A stretch of 64,000 nucleotides of DNA from Arthrobacter stackebrandtii. GTDB lineage: Bacteria > Actinomycetota > Actinomycetes > Actinomycetales > Micrococcaceae. Position numbers and translations under genes: made by a program. Where the stretch lies: contig NZ_JAGIOI010000001.1 in assembly GCF_017876675.1 (NCBI RefSeq), positions 186,001 to 250,000 of the forward strand, written 5' to 3'. Below, piece after piece: positions 43,156-52,248 of this stretch. Positions within the stretch are counted from its first letter, which is position 1. Each line of letters opens with the position of its first letter. The notes beneath the pieces are model-generated. The model was not told the origin of the DNA and made no database searches. It worked only from the letters and a program-made list of their open reading frames with translations.

Positions 43156-44258
43156 GCCGGCGCCGGCCTGCCGAGCCCCGCGCGCTGGGGACTCAGCGCG
43201 GCCGCGAGGCCGGCGTCGGTTTCGGCCAGCCCGCCCCTGATCAGCTGCGCGGACAGTGTGGCAAGGGCCGCCGACGTCTGGATTCCGTAGCCGCCCTGCC
43301 CGGCGAGCCAGAAGAAGTTCGGCACCAGCGAGTCGAAACCCACCACAGGAAGCCCGTCGGCCGCCTCGGTGCGCAGCCCCGTCCAGGCCCGCACGACGCC
43401 GGCCGGCCCCACCGTTGTCACCTCGCCAATGCGGCGGATCAACCGGGCGATGTCCTCCACCACCACCTGCGCGTCTCCTGCCGGTGCAGGCACTGACTCG
43501 CAGGGCGAGATCAGGAGGTGTCCGCCGTCGGGCCTGTAGTAGTAGCTTTCATCGGCCGGCTCGACCATCGGCCCGGCCGGGTCCACGGGGTGCTCCGTGG
43601 AGACGATGGCCACGCTGCGCCGGTACGGGACAAGGCCGCGAGGTTGCGCGCCGAAGAGCCTTGCCATCCCGTCGGCCCAGGCACCGGCCGCGTTCACCAC
43701 AACCCTGGCCGAGATGGACCGTTCCCCCGCGGTGACCGTGAAGCCGCCCTGTCCGTCCGGGGCCGCTTCGGTGGCGGGCGAACCGGTCAGGATGGCGGCG
43801 CCGCCGGCGAGCGCGTGGGTGCGGTAAAAGTCCAGCAGGGCGGGGACGTCCACCTCCTTGGCGGTGTCGTCCAGTGCGGCCACCTGGAACTTTTCGGCTC
43901 GCAGCTCGGGGCTGCGCGCCATGGTTTCGGCGTGGGTGAGCCGTGTGAGGGAGGGGTGCCCGGCCAGCAGCGCCTCCACTTCATCCCGGGTGCCCAGCGT
44001 GATGAGGGGCCGGGGTTTCAGGATGGGCGCGGGCAGCCCGGCCGAGATTTCCTCCACCATGGCGATACTGCGCAGCGTCAGTTCCCGAATGGCCGGCGGG
44101 CCGTAGTTTGGCTGCATTTGCCGGGCGGACCGCGATGAGGTGTGGCGGGCCAGGCCCGGCTCCGCCTCCACCAGGACAACCCTCCGGGCGGGTGCCAGGG
44201 CCCAGGCCAGAGAGAGTCCTGCAATTCCGCCGCCAATGATCAATACATCTGCATCCAT
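43152..44258 (-). CDS. FAD-dependent oxidoreductase (D-amino-acid oxidase / DadA-like)
   Basis: A 368-residue flavoprotein of the DAO family. The FAD loop GGGIAGLSLAWALA is at about 8-21, VVLVEAEPGLARHTSSRSA follows, and the C-terminal motif AWTGLRTEAADGLPVVGFD plus GQGGYGIQTSAA (about 325-336) is typical. No membrane anchor is seen. Relatives oxidise amines or D-amino acids; the exact substrate is unknown. ATG 44258 is used because it precedes the FAD loop directly; ATG 44276, with GGAAAG four bases upstream, is the alternative. The neighbouring amino-acid exporter is on the opposite strand. Confidence 0.85.
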   Translation of the reverse strand: MDADVLIIGGGIAGLSLAWALAPARRVVLVEAEPGLARHTSSRSARQMQPNYGPPAIRELTLRSIAMVEEISAGLPAPILKPRPLITLGTRDEVEALLAGHPSLTRLTHAETMARSPELRAEKFQVAALDDTAKEVDVPALLDFYRTHALAGGAAILTGSPATEAAPDGQGGFTVTAGERSISARVVVNAAGAWADGMARLFGAQPRGLVPYRRSVAIVSTEHPVDPAGPMVEPADESYYYRPDGGHLLISPCESVPAPAGDAQVVVEDIARLIRRIGEVTTVGPAGVVRAWTGLRTEAADGLPVVGFDSLVPNFFWLAGQGGYGIQTSAALATLSAQLIRGGLAETDAGLAAALSPQRAGLGRPAPA

Positions 44259-44400
44259 GGCGCCATCGTGGCACATTCTGCTTTCCGGGCACCAATTCGA
44301 CGCCCGCCGCACCGGCGGTGGCGCCGGCACAATGGTTAAGATGGGGCGCCCCGCTGCATAGACTATTTGGAGCATCCCGATCCCTGCGTGAAGAGAGCCA

Positions 44401-45417
44401 ATGTCCAGTTGCTGCAGTCCTGAAGGCCGAATCGAACACGGCGGCCACGCCCCTTCAGCTCCCCAGGTGCTGTCCCTCGGCATGCCATCCGCCAAGGCGC
44501 CGGCAGCGGCCGGCGATTTTCATGCAAGCCAGGCGGACATCCCGGGCGGCACCTTTGCCATGGGCGACCCCTTTGACGAGGGCTACCCCGCCGACGGCGA
44601 AACCCCCGTCCACCCCGTCACACTCTCACCGTTCAGCATTGACACCACCGCTGTCAGCAATGCGGCCTTCGCCGCGTTCACGGCAGCCACCGGATACCGC
44701 ACCGAATCCGAGGTGTTCGGCAGCTCCGCTGTTTTCCACCTGGCCGTCGAGGCAGACCGTGCCGACATCCTCGGCGAGGCAGCCGGCGCCCCCTGGTGGC
44801 TCGACATCCGCGGAGCCAGCTGGGCCCGCCCTTCAGGCCCGAAGTCAAGCTGGCAGGACATCCCGGACCACCCCGTCACACAGGTCTCGCACACCGATGC
44901 CCTCGCCTACTGCGCGTGGGCCGGCCGCGCCCTCCCCACCGAGGCACAGTGGGAGTATGCAGCGCGCGGCGGCGTGGAACAGTCCCGCTTCCCCTGGGGC
45001 GCCGAGCTCGAGGGCACCGGACCCGACGGCGAGGTGGTGCACAACTGCAATGTCTGGCAGGGCACCTTCCCCACAAAAAACACTGCCGACGACGGATTCC
45101 TCACCACCGCGCCTGTCACCTCCTTCGAGCCCAATGGCTATGGCCTCTACCAAACCAGCGGCAACGTGTGGGAATGGTGCTCCGACTGGTTCCTGCCCAA
45201 GTACTACAAGAGCTGCCTGGCCAAGGGCACCGTGGCGGACCCGCCCGGCCCCACGATCGGCCGCGGCCGCGTCATGCGCGGCGGCTCCTACCTGTGCCAC
45301 GACTCCTACTGCAACCGGTACCGGCTGGCGGCCCGCAGCTCCAACACCCCTGACTCCGCCAGCGGCAACCTGGGTTTCAGGACCATCGCGCTGCCCGTTG
45401 GCGGCACCGGGAGCTAG
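44401..45417 (+). CDS. formylglycine-generating enzyme (sulfatase-modifying factor)
   Basis: A 338-residue copper-dependent oxidase that turns a Cys of a sulfatase into formylglycine. The C-terminal active site reads SYLCHDSYCNRYR with Cys299 and Cys304, matching the paired active-site Cys of human SUMF1 at the same spacing, followed by the hallmark RSSNTPDSASGNLGFR. WEYAARGG and NVWEWCSDWF are further family motifs. No signal peptide is present, so it acts in the cytoplasm. No sulfatase gene is in the window, which makes this an orphan FGE; in this setting sulfated mucin glycans are a possible reason to keep it. Confidence 0.93.
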   Translation: MSSCCSPEGRIEHGGHAPSAPQVLSLGMPSAKAPAAAGDFHASQADIPGGTFAMGDPFDEGYPADGETPVHPVTLSPFSIDTTAVSNAAFAAFTAATGYRTESEVFGSSAVFHLAVEADRADILGEAAGAPWWLDIRGASWARPSGPKSSWQDIPDHPVTQVSHTDALAYCAWAGRALPTEAQWEYAARGGVEQSRFPWGAELEGTGPDGEVVHNCNVWQGTFPTKNTADDGFLTTAPVTSFEPNGYGLYQTSGNVWEWCSDWFLPKYYKSCLAKGTVADPPGPTIGRGRVMRGGSYLCHDSYCNRYRLAARSSNTPDSASGNLGFRTIALPVGGTGS

Positions 45418-45431
45418 CCGCGGGCGGCCGC

Positions 45432-46364
45432 TCAGCTGCCCAGGCGCTGCTTGAGCCAGCCGAGGACGGCATCGCCATTGTGCCGCTGGGCTGTCCGCAA
45501 GGTGGGGATGCCGGGAGGCGCCGGACGGCGGGCCATGTCCAGGAAGTAGCCCGCGTAACCGGCAAGGACACCGTTGACGGCGGCTTCGGTGGCCCCGGCG
45601 AACACCGGATGCTCCCCCAGCCAGCGGCCTACGCCGGTGTTTGGCGCCTTCGAATTAGCATCGATGAGCACGGCCAGGGCATCCGACCATGACACGCCGA
45701 CGTCGGCCCACGGCCAGTCGACCAGGACTGCGCCTTGCCCGGTGAGCAGGATGTTGTCGGCCCGCAGGTCACCGTGGACCAGTGATTCCCCAACCAGCGC
45801 GTCTGCGCCCGTGCGGGCCATCGCGGCCAGCTCCCCAAGGTGCCCGGCGGCCCAGGAGTCCAGGCCCTCCAAGGGGCGCCGGGCAAGTTTTTCCCACCCA
45901 CGGAATGCGCCGCCAAGAGATTCCTCGTGGCGTGGCAGCCCCAGGTCCGCAGGAAGGGGCAGCGCCGCCATGGCGGCCAGGGCGTCGAATACCGCCAACA
46001 GCTCCGCATCCTCCCACGGTTCGTGCGGGTGCCGGCCCGCAACATCGGCGAGGGCCAGCGCGACCCAGGTGCCGTCGTCGTACATGCCGAGAATTTTCGG
46101 TGCCGGGACGCCGGGCGGGAGGGCGGCGGAAATGGCGGCCTCGCGGCGGTGCAGCTCGACGGAGGTGGCATTGACGTCGGCACTGACGGCCTTCACGAAG
46201 GCGCGGCGGCCCGAGGCGAGGCGCACGCGGTCCGCCGATCCGGGCGAATAGCCGCCGGGCTGGGAGACCGCCTCCACCACGGGCTCCCCCAGCTGCTGCT
46301 CAACACCGGCGCGAACCTCCGGCGGCAGCTGCGCCCAGGTGATGCGGTGGCTGGTTGGGGGCAT
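45432..46364 (-). CDS. aminoglycoside phosphotransferase (APH) family protein
   Basis: A 310-residue kinase-fold protein. The N-terminal lobe carries a Lys in RRAFVKAVS (about 51-59); the catalytic loop LVHGDLRADNILL (about 207-219) is followed by the metal Asp in LVDWPWADVG (about 225-234). Family members phosphorylate aminoglycosides, choline, homoserine and other small molecules, and the substrate cannot be inferred. An alternative GTG start at 46373 would overlap the stop of the upstream gene (GTGA), a sign of translational coupling. It converges with the FGE gene. Confidence 0.8.
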   Translation of the reverse strand: MPPTSHRITWAQLPPEVRAGVEQQLGEPVVEAVSQPGGYSPGSADRVRLASGRRAFVKAVSADVNATSVELHRREAAISAALPPGVPAPKILGMYDDGTWVALALADVAGRHPHEPWEDAELLAVFDALAAMAALPLPADLGLPRHEESLGGAFRGWEKLARRPLEGLDSWAAGHLGELAAMARTGADALVGESLVHGDLRADNILLTGQGAVLVDWPWADVGVSWSDALAVLIDANSKAPNTGVGRWLGEHPVFAGATEAAVNGVLAGYAGYFLDMARRPAPPGIPTLRTAQRHNGDAVLGWLKQRLGS

Positions 46365-46369
46365 GGCGC

Positions 46370-47218
46370 TCACCGGACGTGCGGGGCGAGCGTGAGGATG
46401 GTGGCGTCGTCGGCCACCTCGCCGATGCGGGCCTGGTGCAGGCGGAGTTCGTGCAGCAGGGCCAGCGCGTCCAGGGTGGTGGAAGTACGTGCCAGGAATT
46501 CCTCCGGCCCGCTGACAATGCTGAGGTCGACGGCGCGCCAGGCCCCGTCGGTGGCCATCACCATGACTTCTGGCCGGCCAAGCTGCACCACGCGGGCGTG
46601 GTCGGCGGCCTCCGGTTCCCTGCGGGCGACCCAGAGGCGGCCGGGGGTATTGCGTAGTTCGCGGTCGCGGATGAGCAGCTCGCGGCGGGTCGGGGCCGAA
46701 GTCCCGGCCGGCGATGACGGCCCAGGAGCCGGGGTACCTGCGGGTCCGGCCGGCGATGGCGGCCCTGCAGGCGAAGGCACCCCGGCATCGGCGTCGCCCG
46801 CGCGCACGAGGCGGGTGGCGCCGTCGGCCGTCCGGACCACAACGGTGCAGTCGGCGAGGCTGGCGACCTCCACGCCGTCGGCGTTCAGCTGCGCCACGGA
46901 AATGGCCGCGCTGGGGAAGCGGACACGCTCGGCACCGGCCAGCGGGGTCCCGAGCGCGTCGATGGCGGCCAGCGCGCCGGCCAGGACTGAGCGGACTCCG
47001 GTTCGGGCGGGATCTGCCGGGGCCGACCCCAGGATGACGGACAGCTGCTGCGCCAACCACTGCGGATCCGATGCCGCGGGCAGGCCGAGCGGCTCCAGCA
47101 GCGTGGTGGCGCCGTCGATGATCCAGGCGTTGGGGCCGTTGAAGCCGCAGCTGTCCTCGACGACGTGGGCGTCGCCTTCAAATTGCACGCGTGCGCGGAT
47201 GTCCCAGCCATAAGTCAT
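46370..47218 (-). CDS. PP2C-like phosphatase-family protein of unknown target
   Basis: A 282-residue protein that resembles PP2C-type phosphatases in outline: CGFNGPNAWIIDGATTL (about 23-39) in the place of a metal-binding D-G motif, and VMVMATDGAWRAVD (about 219-232) in the place of the second one, with DDATI near 270. Several standard metal ligands are not obvious, so activity is uncertain. A Pro/Ala/Gly-rich insert (about 145-180) interrupts the fold. ATG 47218 has AGGA eight bases upstream. The following APH-like gene starts at or just after its stop, so the two are co-expressed. Confidence 0.65.
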   Translation of the reverse strand: MTYGWDIRARVQFEGDAHVVEDSCGFNGPNAWIIDGATTLLEPLGLPAASDPQWLAQQLSVILGSAPADPARTGVRSVLAGALAAIDALGTPLAGAERVRFPSAAISVAQLNADGVEVASLADCTVVVRTADGATRLVRAGDADAGVPSPAGPPSPAGPAGTPAPGPSSPAGTSAPTRRELLIRDRELRNTPGRLWVARREPEAADHARVVQLGRPEVMVMATDGAWRAVDLSIVSGPEEFLARTSTTLDALALLHELRLHQARIGEVADDATILTLAPHVR

Positions 47219-47270
47219 GGTTTCATCCTGCCATGGGATGCAAGCGATCCTCAGCCACAGCTGATCCTGC

Positions 47271-47309
47271 ACTCATACGCACCACCCGCCGCGAGTGGTG
47301 CGCATGAGT
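47271..47309. terminator. hairpin between kbl and the PP2C-like gene
   Basis: A 15-base imperfect stem (47271-47285 with 47295-47309, one G-T pair) with a nine-base loop. It lies after the kbl stop on the minus strand but lacks a T-run, so it may be a weak terminator or a 3' end-stabilising hairpin. Confidence 0.5.
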
Positions 47310-47336
47310 CCGCGTTTCAGGCTCGGTGGGCCCTAA

Positions 47337-48542
47337 TTACGCGGCGCGGGCGGCAATGAAGGCCTGGACGCAGGCCTCGACGTCGGCTGCGCTGTGTGCT
47401 GCCGAGAGCTGGACGCGGATGCGCGCCTCGCCGCGCGGCACCACGGGGAAGCTGAAGGCCGTGACGTAGACGCCGTGATCCAGCATGGAGTCGGCCACGC
47501 GGGCCGCCTCGACGGCGTCGCCGAACATGACGGGCACGATGGCGTGCTCGCCGGGCAGCAGCGTGAAGCCCTCCTCCTCCATGCGGCTGCGGAACAGTGC
47601 CGCGTTCTCGAACAGCCTGCCACGCAGCTCCGCGGACCCGGCCACGAGTTCCAGCGCCTTCAGCGTTGCCGCAACGATTGCGGGGGCGAGCGAGTTGGAG
47701 AACAGGTAGGGGCGCGCCTTCTGGCGCAGCATGGCGACAATTTCGCCGCGGCCGGAGACGTAGCCGCCGGAGGCGCCGCCGAGTGCCTTGCCGAAGGTGC
47801 CGGTGTAGATGTCGATGCGGTCGGAGACGCCTGCGTGCTCGGGGGTGCCGGCGCCGGTGGCGCCCATGAAGCCCACGGCGTGGGAGTCGTCCACCATGAC
47901 CAGGGCGTCGTACTTCTCGGCAAGGTCGCAGATGGCCTCGAGCGGGGCGAGGAAGCCGTCCATGGAGAACACGCCGTCGGTGACGATGATGGTGCGGCGG
48001 GCGCCGGCGCCGTCGTTGAGTGCCGCGGCGGCCTGCAGCTGGGCCTCAAGGTCGGCCATGTCCTGGTTGGCGTAGCGGAAGCGTGCTGCCTTGGAGAGGC
48101 GGATGCCGTCAATGATGGAGGCGTGGTTCAGGGAGTCGGAGATGATGGCATCCTCGGCGCCAAACAGCGACTCGAAGACGCCGCCGTTCGCGTCGAAGCA
48201 CGAGGAAAAGAGAATGGTGTCCTCGGTGCCCAGGAATTTGGAGACGGCCGCCTCCAGTTCCAGGTGGAGGTCCTGGGTGCCGCAGATGAAGCGGACGCTG
48301 GCCATGCCGAAGCCGTGGCTGTCCAGGGCCGACTTGGCGGCGCCGATGATGTCCGGGTGGTTGGCCAGGCCCAGGTAGTTGTTGGCGCAGAAGTTCAGCA
48401 CGGGGGCGGTGGCGCCGTCGAGCGGGCCTGCCTGGATGTGGCTGGACTGCGCCGTGGTGATCTGGCGCTCGGTCTTAAAAAGCCCGGCTGTGTTAATTTC
48501 GGCCAGTTCGGCCGCAAGCTGGTCCTTCATGGATGAAAACAT
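47337..48542 (-). CDS. kbl: glycine C-acetyltransferase (2-amino-3-ketobutyrate CoA ligase)
   Basis: A 401-residue PLP enzyme of the alpha-oxoamine synthase family, cleaving 2-amino-3-ketobutyrate with CoA into glycine and acetyl-CoA. Motifs: [16 protein letters not shown] (about 48-63), [17 protein letters not shown] (about 137-153), [11 protein letters not shown] (about 210-220) and the PLP Lys in [16 protein letters not shown] (Lys about 245). ATG 48542 has AAAGGAA six bases upstream. It follows tdh in the same direction, forming the threonine-to-glycine operon. Confidence 0.95.
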   Translation of the reverse strand: MFSSMKDQLAAELAEINTAGLFKTERQITTAQSSHIQAGPLDGATAPVLNFCANNYLGLANHPDIIGAAKSALDSHGFGMASVRFICGTQDLHLELEAAVSKFLGTEDTILFSSCFDANGGVFESLFGAEDAIISDSLNHASIIDGIRLSKAARFRYANQDMADLEAQLQAAAALNDGAGARRTIIVTDGVFSMDGFLAPLEAICDLAEKYDALVMVDDSHAVGFMGATGAGTPEHAGVSDRIDIYTGTFGKALGGASGGYVSGRGEIVAMLRQKARPYLFSNSLAPAIVAATLKALELVAGSAELRGRLFENAALFRSRMEEEGFTLLPGEHAIVPVMFGDAVEAARVADSMLDHGVYVTAFSFPVVPRGEARIRVQLSAAHSAADVEACVQAFIAARAA

Positions 48543-48578
48543 GTGCGGTTCCTTTGGTTGGTGGGGAGGCTGGGAGGA

Positions 48579-48612
48579 GGTCGACGGCGGAAGGTGCCTC
48601 CCGCCGTCGACC
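48579..48612 (-). other. hairpin in the tdh-kbl spacer
   Basis: A perfect 12-base-pair stem (48579-48590 with 48601-48612) with a ten-base loop and no T-run on the minus strand. It may modulate readthrough or mRNA processing between the two genes. Confidence 0.6.
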
Positions 48613-48659
48613 ATAAGACAAAGTGGGCGGCCGGGCAGGCGCCGGCAGCCGGCAGTGCG

Positions 48660-49709
48660 CTAGGAGAAGACGGACCAGTCGAGGACGATCTTGCCGCCGG
48701 TGCCGGCGCGGGCGGTCGCAAAGGCCTGCTCCCATTCGGTGGCGGGCAGGACGTCGGTGACCACGGAGGAGACGGCCTTGCGCAGGACCGGGTTGGAGGA
48801 GAGCATGGCACTCATGGCGTACCAGGTTTCATACATTTCCCGTCCGTAAATGCCCTTCAGCGTGAGCATGTGGGTGACGACCTTGCCCCAGTTGATGTCG
48901 ATCGATTCGCTGGGCAGGCCCAACATGGCGATGCGGCCGCCGTGGTTCATGTTGTCGATCATTTCAGGCAGGGCGGTGGGATGGCCAGACATTTCCATGC
49001 CGACGTCGAATCCCTCGCGCATGCCGAGCTGCTGCTGGGCTTCCTTCAGGCGCGTGGTGGCGACGTTGACGGCGAGGTCCACGCCCATGGCCTCGGCCAT
49101 TGCCAGGCGCGGTTCGGAGACGTCGGTGATGGCGATCTTGCGGGCTCCGGCGTGGCGGGCCACGGCGATCGCCATGAGGCCGATGGGGCCGGCGCCCGTG
49201 ATGAGGACGTCCTCGCCGATGAGGTCGAAGCTCAGTGCAGTGTGGACGGCGTTGCCCAGCGGGTCGAAGATGGCGCCCAGTTCGGGGGTGATGGAGGGGT
49301 CGGTGTGGACCCAGACGTTGGATTCGGGGATGACCACATACTCGGCGAAGGCGCCATCGCGCTGGACGCCCACGGAGACGGTGTTGATGCACATGTGGCG
49401 CCGTCCTGCGCGGCAGTTGCGGCAGAGTCCGCAGACCACGTGGCCTTCGCCGGAGACCTTGTCGCCCACCTTGACGCTCTGGACGTCGGAGCCGATTTCC
49501 ACGATTTCGCCGTAGAACTCGTGGCCGGCAATCAGCGGCGTCTGGATCATGGAGGCGGCCCAGGCATCCCATTCCTGGATGTGCAGGTCGGTGCCGCAGA
49601 GCCCTGTGGTGTGGACCTTGATCTTGACATCTCGCGGGCCGGCCACCGGCTCGGGACGGTCAACGAGTTCGAAACCTGCGTGCGGGCCGGACTTGTACAG
49701 GGCTTTCAT
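48660..49709 (-). CDS. tdh: L-threonine 3-dehydrogenase
   Basis: A 349-residue zinc- and NAD-dependent medium-chain dehydrogenase oxidising threonine to 2-amino-3-ketobutyrate. Catalytic zinc ligands lie in GLCGTDLHI (Cys about 40) and AGHEFYGE (His about 65); the structural-zinc cysteines are in [15 protein letters not shown] (about 98-112). The Rossmann loop is [12 protein letters not shown] (about 172-183). ATG 49709 is chosen by the conserved MKALYK start, with AGAGGA about ten bases before it. With kbl it forms one operon divergent from a LysR gene. Confidence 0.95.
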   Translation of the reverse strand: MKALYKSGPHAGFELVDRPEPVAGPRDVKIKVHTTGLCGTDLHIQEWDAWAASMIQTPLIAGHEFYGEIVEIGSDVQSVKVGDKVSGEGHVVCGLCRNCRAGRRHMCINTVSVGVQRDGAFAEYVVIPESNVWVHTDPSITPELGAIFDPLGNAVHTALSFDLIGEDVLITGAGPIGLMAIAVARHAGARKIAITDVSEPRLAMAEAMGVDLAVNVATTRLKEAQQQLGMREGFDVGMEMSGHPTALPEMIDNMNHGGRIAMLGLPSESIDINWGKVVTHMLTLKGIYGREMYETWYAMSAMLSSNPVLRKAVSSVVTDVLPATEWEQAFATARAGTGGKIVLDWSVFS

Positions 49710-49816
49710 GGGCGTCGATTCCTCTTCATTGTGGGTCGCTGGCCCTTGGCAGGCCTTGAATTCCATTAGAGCCGCTGAAACCGTTTAGCACAATCGACAA
49801 TTTCTCCATCGTCGGT

Positions 49817-49830
49817 TAAGCAATTGCTTA
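49817..49830. promoter_or_regulatory. putative LysR operator, perfect palindrome TAAGCAATTGCTTA
   Basis: A 14-base perfect palindrome in the 135-base spacer between tdh and the LysR gene, 14 bases before the LysR start. This is the usual place for a LysR-type autoregulatory and divergent-activation site. Confidence 0.6.
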
Positions 49831-49844
49831 GCTATGCTGGGTGG

Positions 49845-50810
49845 ATGGAACTCCACCAACTGCACATGCTGCGTGAACTGGGCGAGCTCGGCAGCATCAA
49901 GGCCGTGGCCGACACCCTCTCCGTCACCCCCTCCGCCGTCTCCCAGCACATCTCCGCGCTGCAGCGCCAGGTGGGCGCGCCGCTGACCCGCAAGGACGGC
50001 CGGAACCTGGTGCTGACGGAGGCCGGGCAGGTGCTCGCGGCCGCCGGCGCGCAGGTCATCGACGCCATGGCCGCGGCACAGGCGGCGATCGGCGCCTACC
50101 AGCACGACGCCGGCGGCACTGTCACGCTCAGCGGTTTCCACAGCGCCGGGCAGGCCCTGTTTGCCCCGCTGGTCCGGCGGCTGGCCGCGCCGGGGCCGGC
50201 CGCCGTTTCCGCGGACGACGCCGGAGGGCCGGGTTCTGCCGCCCCGGCGGCTGTGCCGAGGGTCAAGTTTTCGGACGAGGACGTGGCGCAGCACGACTTC
50301 CCGGCGCTGACCGCCCGCTACGACCTGGTGCTCGCCCACCGCATGGACCACAGCCCCGCCTGGCCGGAGGAGCGGGTGCGCGTCATTCCCCTCGCCCACG
50401 AGCCGCTGGACGTGGCCATGGCGGTGGACCACCCACTGGCGGGCCGGCACTCCCTGCAGGCGTCCGACGTCGTCAGCTTTCCCTGGGTCAGCAGCCGCAG
50501 CGGCTACTCCCCCGCCGACGTCCTGGTGGCGGTGGGTGCCATGGCGAGCCGGCCGGTTGACGTGGTCCACCGGATCAACGACTACTCGACCGTTGCGGCG
50601 CTCGTGTCCACGGGCGACGTGATCGGGCTGCTGCCGCGCTACACCTCAAGCCCGGCGCTGAACGACGGCGTGGTGCTGCGCCCGCTCGCCGGAATCAACA
50701 CCGAGCGCCGGATCGATTTGCTGGTGCGTCCGGAAAACCTGAAGCGGGCGTCGGTGCAGGTCGTGGCGCAGGCGCTGCAGGAGGTCATGGCCGTGCTGGC
50801 GGGAGGCTAG
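49845..50810 (+). CDS. LysR family transcriptional regulator
   Basis: A 321-residue regulator with the standard N-terminal winged helix (MELHQLHMLRELGELGSIKAVADTLSVTPSAVSQHISALQ region, residues 1-40; the helix-turn-helix is about 18-37) and a C-terminal ligand domain. The position divergent to tdh-kbl makes it the likely regulator of threonine catabolism, probably sensing threonine or glycine; inference only. ATG 49845 is used; an upstream frame adds seven residues. A Pro/Ala/Ser-rich insertion (about residues 115-140) interrupts the ligand domain. Confidence 0.88.
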   Translation: MELHQLHMLRELGELGSIKAVADTLSVTPSAVSQHISALQRQVGAPLTRKDGRNLVLTEAGQVLAAAGAQVIDAMAAAQAAIGAYQHDAGGTVTLSGFHSAGQALFAPLVRRLAAPGPAAVSADDAGGPGSAAPAAVPRVKFSDEDVAQHDFPALTARYDLVLAHRMDHSPAWPEERVRVIPLAHEPLDVAMAVDHPLAGRHSLQASDVVSFPWVSSRSGYSPADVLVAVGAMASRPVDVVHRINDYSTVAALVSTGDVIGLLPRYTSSPALNDGVVLRPLAGINTERRIDLLVRPENLKRASVQVVAQALQEVMAVLAGG

Positions 50811-51062
50811 CTGGCGCCGGATGCGGCCCGCGGACTTCTTCCGGTGCGTGCCCGGACAAGCCGCGCTGTGGTTCCACTCAAATTCGATGGTGCGCCCGGC
50901 AGGAACATCCTGCCGGGGAACGGAGTCGGGCCCATGGGCGTAGCGCACGGCGGACTGGTCAATCGCAAGCGGCTGGTATGGCAGTTCGGTGGGCACAGTC
51001 GAAAAGTCTGGCGTGTGGACGCCGGCGCCCTGCCACGGGGACAAGGCCGGGATGCCGCACAC
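50811..51062 (-). pseudogene. N-terminal remnant of an alpha/beta hydrolase (enterochelin-esterase-like)
   Basis: On the minus strand, an open frame from 51062 encodes about 80 residues that look like the first part of an esterase: PTELPYQPLAIDQSAVRYAH, then GPDSVPRQDVPAGRTIEFEW and ACPGT, the segment that in these enzymes precedes the R-x-YWVYVPA strand. The sequence then loses similarity and runs into the LysR gene. There is no nucleophile elbow. It is probably a truncated, dead gene. The family assignment rests on pattern only. Confidence 0.45.
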
Positions 51063-51071
51063 CGGAGACGG

Positions 51072-51632
51072 TCATGCCCCGGTGTGGATGAGCACCAGCC
51101 CCGGCTTCCAGTTCGGCGCATCCGGGCCGTGGCCCAGTTCCTCGTACCCGTGGCGCAGGTACAGGCGCCGGGCGGGAGAATCGATGTCCGTGGTTTGCAG
51201 CCAGTGGGTGCGGGACCCCGAGCCCACCATGAGCGCCTCAAGCAGTCCGGCGCCGACACCGCGCCGCCCTGCGTCAGGATGGACGGCAAGCAGCACCACT
51301 GAAAAAGAATTCTCAATGAGCGCCGCAGCGTCGTCCCCGAGGCGGTCGCGCAGCAGCTGCGACCAGGGGTCGTCTTCCCGGCCCCAGTGCCAGGGGTGGC
51401 CGTACGCGAAACCCACCAGTTCGCCGTCGAGATGGGCTGCCGCCGCCACAACATCCGGCCGGTCCCTGTTGGAGCCGTAGAGTCCTGCGAAAATCGCGGC
51501 GACCCCGGCCGGTTCGGACAGCGGCGGGGGTCCGGACGCTGCGGCGTACAGTGCCTCGACCTGGTCAGCGGTTGGCATGTCCCCTGCGGTGCACAGCCGG
51601 ACCGGGGGCCCGGCGCTCTTGTTTGAATGCAT
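51072..51632 (-). CDS. GNAT family N-acetyltransferase
   Basis: A 186-residue protein with a GNAT core: VVLLAVHPDAGRRGVGAGLLEALM (about 110-133; acetyl-CoA loop DAGRRGVGAGL), then WLQTTDIDSPARRLYLRHGYEEL (about 143-165) in which the C-terminal GY motif is typical. The start at 51632 (MHSNKSAG) is a best guess with a weak ribosome site; an ATG at 51578 is the alternative. It heads a group of minus-strand genes with two NUDIX genes upstream; substrate unknown. Confidence 0.8.
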   Translation of the reverse strand: MHSNKSAGPPVRLCTAGDMPTADQVEALYAAASGPPPLSEPAGVAAIFAGLYGSNRDRPDVVAAAAHLDGELVGFAYGHPWHWGREDDPWSQLLRDRLGDDAAALIENSFSVVLLAVHPDAGRRGVGAGLLEALMVGSGSRTHWLQTTDIDSPARRLYLRHGYEELGHGPDAPNWKPGLVLIHTGA

Positions 51633-51699
51633 CCAGCCATCCAACCACATGCAGCGGCGGCCCGAACCGCCTGTTTCCCGGTCCGGGCCACGCGACGCG

Positions 51700-52191
51700 C
51701 TAAGGCCCGATGCGCAGGGGCTCGTCGGCATGGTGCCGCTGCGTCATGGTCGGGAAAAGTTCGGCAAGGTTGCGGGGCCCAAACACTTCAGTGGGCTTGG
51801 CGTTCTCAATTTCAGCGAGCGTCCACCAAGCGAATCCGTCCAGCCCCTCTTCGAGCAGCACCTCATGTGGCCAGAGCCCGCGGGCCACAAAATGCTCCGT
51901 TTCAACGAGGAAATAATCGTTGACCACCCCGTCAAAGCCGGCCGTGATCGAGCCGTCCACGATCTCCTGGTGCCAAAGGTGCCGAGGCCGTGCCGAATCA
52001 CCAAGGAGCAGTCCGGTTTCTTCCCGAAGTTCACGCCGCAACGCCTCGTGCCGGGTCTCGCCAGCTTCGATTCCGCCACCCGGCGCAGCCCAAATGAAGC
52101 CGGTGGCAATTCGGTGCCGCCCCAACAGCAGCTGCCCCTCGGGAGTCAGGACAAGTGCACGCACCGAATGGCGCCAACGGAATCCAGTCAT
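51700..52191 (-). CDS. NUDIX hydrolase
   Basis: A 163-residue hydrolase of nucleoside diphosphates linked to another group. The complete Nudix box GGGIEAGETRHEALRRELRE followed by ETGL lies at about 38-61. The N-terminus MTGFRWRHSVRALVLTPEG is typical of the small MutT/NUDIX proteins with broad substrates. It is 57 bases downstream of a second NUDIX gene on the same strand; they may be co-expressed. Confidence 0.9.
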   Translation of the reverse strand: MTGFRWRHSVRALVLTPEGQLLLGRHRIATGFIWAAPGGGIEAGETRHEALRRELREETGLLLGDSARPRHLWHQEIVDGSITAGFDGVVNDYFLVETEHFVARGLWPHEVLLEEGLDGFAWWTLAEIENAKPTEVFGPRNLAELFPTMTQRHHADEPLRIGP

Positions 52192-52248
52192 TGGTCAAAT
52201 GTACGGCCACAGGCTGCGGGAAACCCCGTGGACTCGCGCCCGGCGCGC

